Assembly (NCBI RefSeq): GCF_013409625.1
Contig: NZ_JACCBF010000001.1
Location: 1,739,001-1,803,000, forward strand
Source: Nocardioides kongjuensis
GTDB taxonomy: Bacteria > Actinomycetota > Actinomycetes > Propionibacteriales > Nocardioidaceae
Reading direction: 5' to 3'
DNA: 64,000 nt
The notes beneath the pieces are model-generated. The model had not been told where the DNA came from and searched no databases. It was given only the letters and a program-made list of their open reading frames with translations. Position 1 is the stretch's first letter, and each line of letters opens with the position of its first letter. Positions 63,374 through 64,000 of this stretch are shown here, piece after piece. The translations under genes and the position numbers were made by a program.

Positions 63374-63796
63374 ATGACGACCATCGACGAGATCGCCGAG
63401 TACATGCGCTCCCACATGGGCGCGCTCAACGAGCGGATGGGCATCGAGCTCGTCGAGGTCACCGCGGACCGTGTCGTCGCCACCATGCCCGTCGAGGGCA
63501 ACACCCAGCCCTACGGCCTGCTCCACGGCGGCGCCTCGGTCGTTCTCGCCGAGACCCTGGGCTCGGTCGCGGCCGCGATCCACGCCGGTCCCGACCGGTT
63601 CGCCGTCGGCACCGACATCAACGCCACCCACCACCGCTCGGCGACCTCGGGGGTCGTCACGGGCGTCGCGACGCCGCTGCACCGCGGGCGCACCATGGCC
63701 AGCTTCGAGATCGTCGTCAGCGACGACGCGGGCCGGCGCGTGTGCACGTCCCGGATCACCTGCGCCCTGCTCGAGCGCGACCCGGGCAGGAAGTAG
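63374..63796 (+). CDS. PaaI family hotdog-fold thioesterase
   Basis: A 140-aa acyl-CoA thioesterase of the PaaI/hotdog family. The catalytic region is LLHGGASVVLAETLGSVAA (about 51-69), where the HGG motif starts the central helix; INATHHRSATSGVVTG is the second family segment. It hydrolyses a CoA thioester, substrate unknown. The ATG at 63374 has TATCGT 8 nt upstream, so translation is probably leaderless, divergent from polA. Confidence 0.88.
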   Translation: MTTIDEIAEYMRSHMGALNERMGIELVEVTADRVVATMPVEGNTQPYGLLHGGASVVLAETLGSVAAAIHAGPDRFAVGTDINATHHRSATSGVVTGVATPLHRGRTMASFEIVVSDDAGRRVCTSRITCALLERDPGRK

Positions 63797-63799
63797 CCC

Positions 63800-64000
63800 T
63801 CAGGCCTGCTCCGGCTCCGGGAGGGCGAGCCGCTCGGTGCGCGCCCGGCGCAGCGAGCGGCGGGCCGCGAGCACCCGGCTGCGGCTGCCGTCGACGCCGG
63901 CCTGCTGGCGCTGCGGCGAGACCCGGCTGCGCAGCAGCGTCGTCGGCGCGATCCGGTACATCACGACCGGCGCCAGGCCCAGGCGCGCCATGAACCGGTT
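63800..64000 (-). CDS. Hypothetical protein, C-terminal fragment
   Basis: The end of a minus-strand gene that runs off the window. The visible 66 residues read NRFMARLGLAPVVMYRIAPTT, then an Arg-rich tail ending LALPEPEQA. There is a short hydrophobic patch (LGLAPVVMYRIAP) but no motif that identifies a family. An in-frame ATG lies at 63991 but the open frame continues past the border. Confidence 0.5.
   Translation of the reverse strand, partial: NRFMARLGLAPVVMYRIAPTTLLRSRVSPQRQQAGVDGSRSRVLAARRSLRRARTERLALPEPEQA

Overview
The window is a very GC-rich (roughly 70% or more by eye), densely coding chromosomal segment from an actinobacterium, most likely Nocardioides or a close relative in the Nocardioidaceae. 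The evidence is the set of actinobacterial marker families (DUF3710, DUF3159, DUF3093, DUF4235, DUF4193, SepH, DUF3068, DUF6318, DUF2613), a coproporphyrin ferrochelatase with extra Cys residues, a DUF222/HNH protein, many GTG starts and many apparently leaderless promoters (TANNNT hexamer 6-8 nt before the start codon). No rRNA, tRNA, CRISPR array, IS element or prophage is visible, and no gene-free stretch exceeds 300 bp. The taxonomic call is an inference from gene content.

Layout. 0-9.8 kb: trkA tail, a dut-DUF3710-OB-fold-DUF3159 operon, small DUF genes, ferrochelatase plus inositol monophosphatase-like gene, an MFS exporter, an ALO-type FAD oxidase, a YchJ protein and sepH. 9.9-19.4 kb: a two-domain fatty-acyl-reductase-like SDR, a mercaptopyruvate-type sulfurtransferase, a GCS2-family ligase, a DUF4192 protein, DNA polymerase IV and an oligopeptidase B-type protease. 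19.4-24 kb: a translationally coupled pair of an alpha-dioxygenase-like heme peroxidase and a cytochrome P450, divergent from a PucR regulator; this is the best candidate for an under-described system. 24-28.8 kb: a group-2 sigma factor with a SigH/SigR-type promoter, a membrane protein/membrane-tethered LuxR pair, coaE and a short acyl-CoA synthetase that share one overlapping divergent promoter.

28.8-34.5 kb: a PucR regulator divergent from a gabT-glutamate dehydrogenase-gabD operon, a self-contained GABA catabolic module that regenerates 2-oxoglutarate and ends in a strong intrinsic terminator. 34.5-37.2 kb: a Tat-type amidohydrolase and serA. 37.3-40 kb: a small accessory island (DUF6318 lipoprotein, secreted PKD protein, DUF222/HNH nuclease) with locally lower GC. 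40-44 kb: agmatinase with its PucR regulator and a GlxA/AraC-type regulator, each beside repeated candidate operator half-sites. 44-47.6 kb: a secreted arylsulfotransferase-family protein and rpsA.

47.7-60.6 kb: a cell-envelope polysaccharide locus of three methyltransferases, a DUF3068 protein, GT4 and GT2 glycosyltransferases, a 43-aa DUF2613-like peptide, a GT-C membrane protein, a giant AftD-like (alpha-1,3-arabinofuranosyltransferase family) protein and a Wzx-type flippase. 60.6-64 kb: DNA polymerase I, a PaaI-type thioesterase, and the C-terminus of an unidentified gene running off the window.
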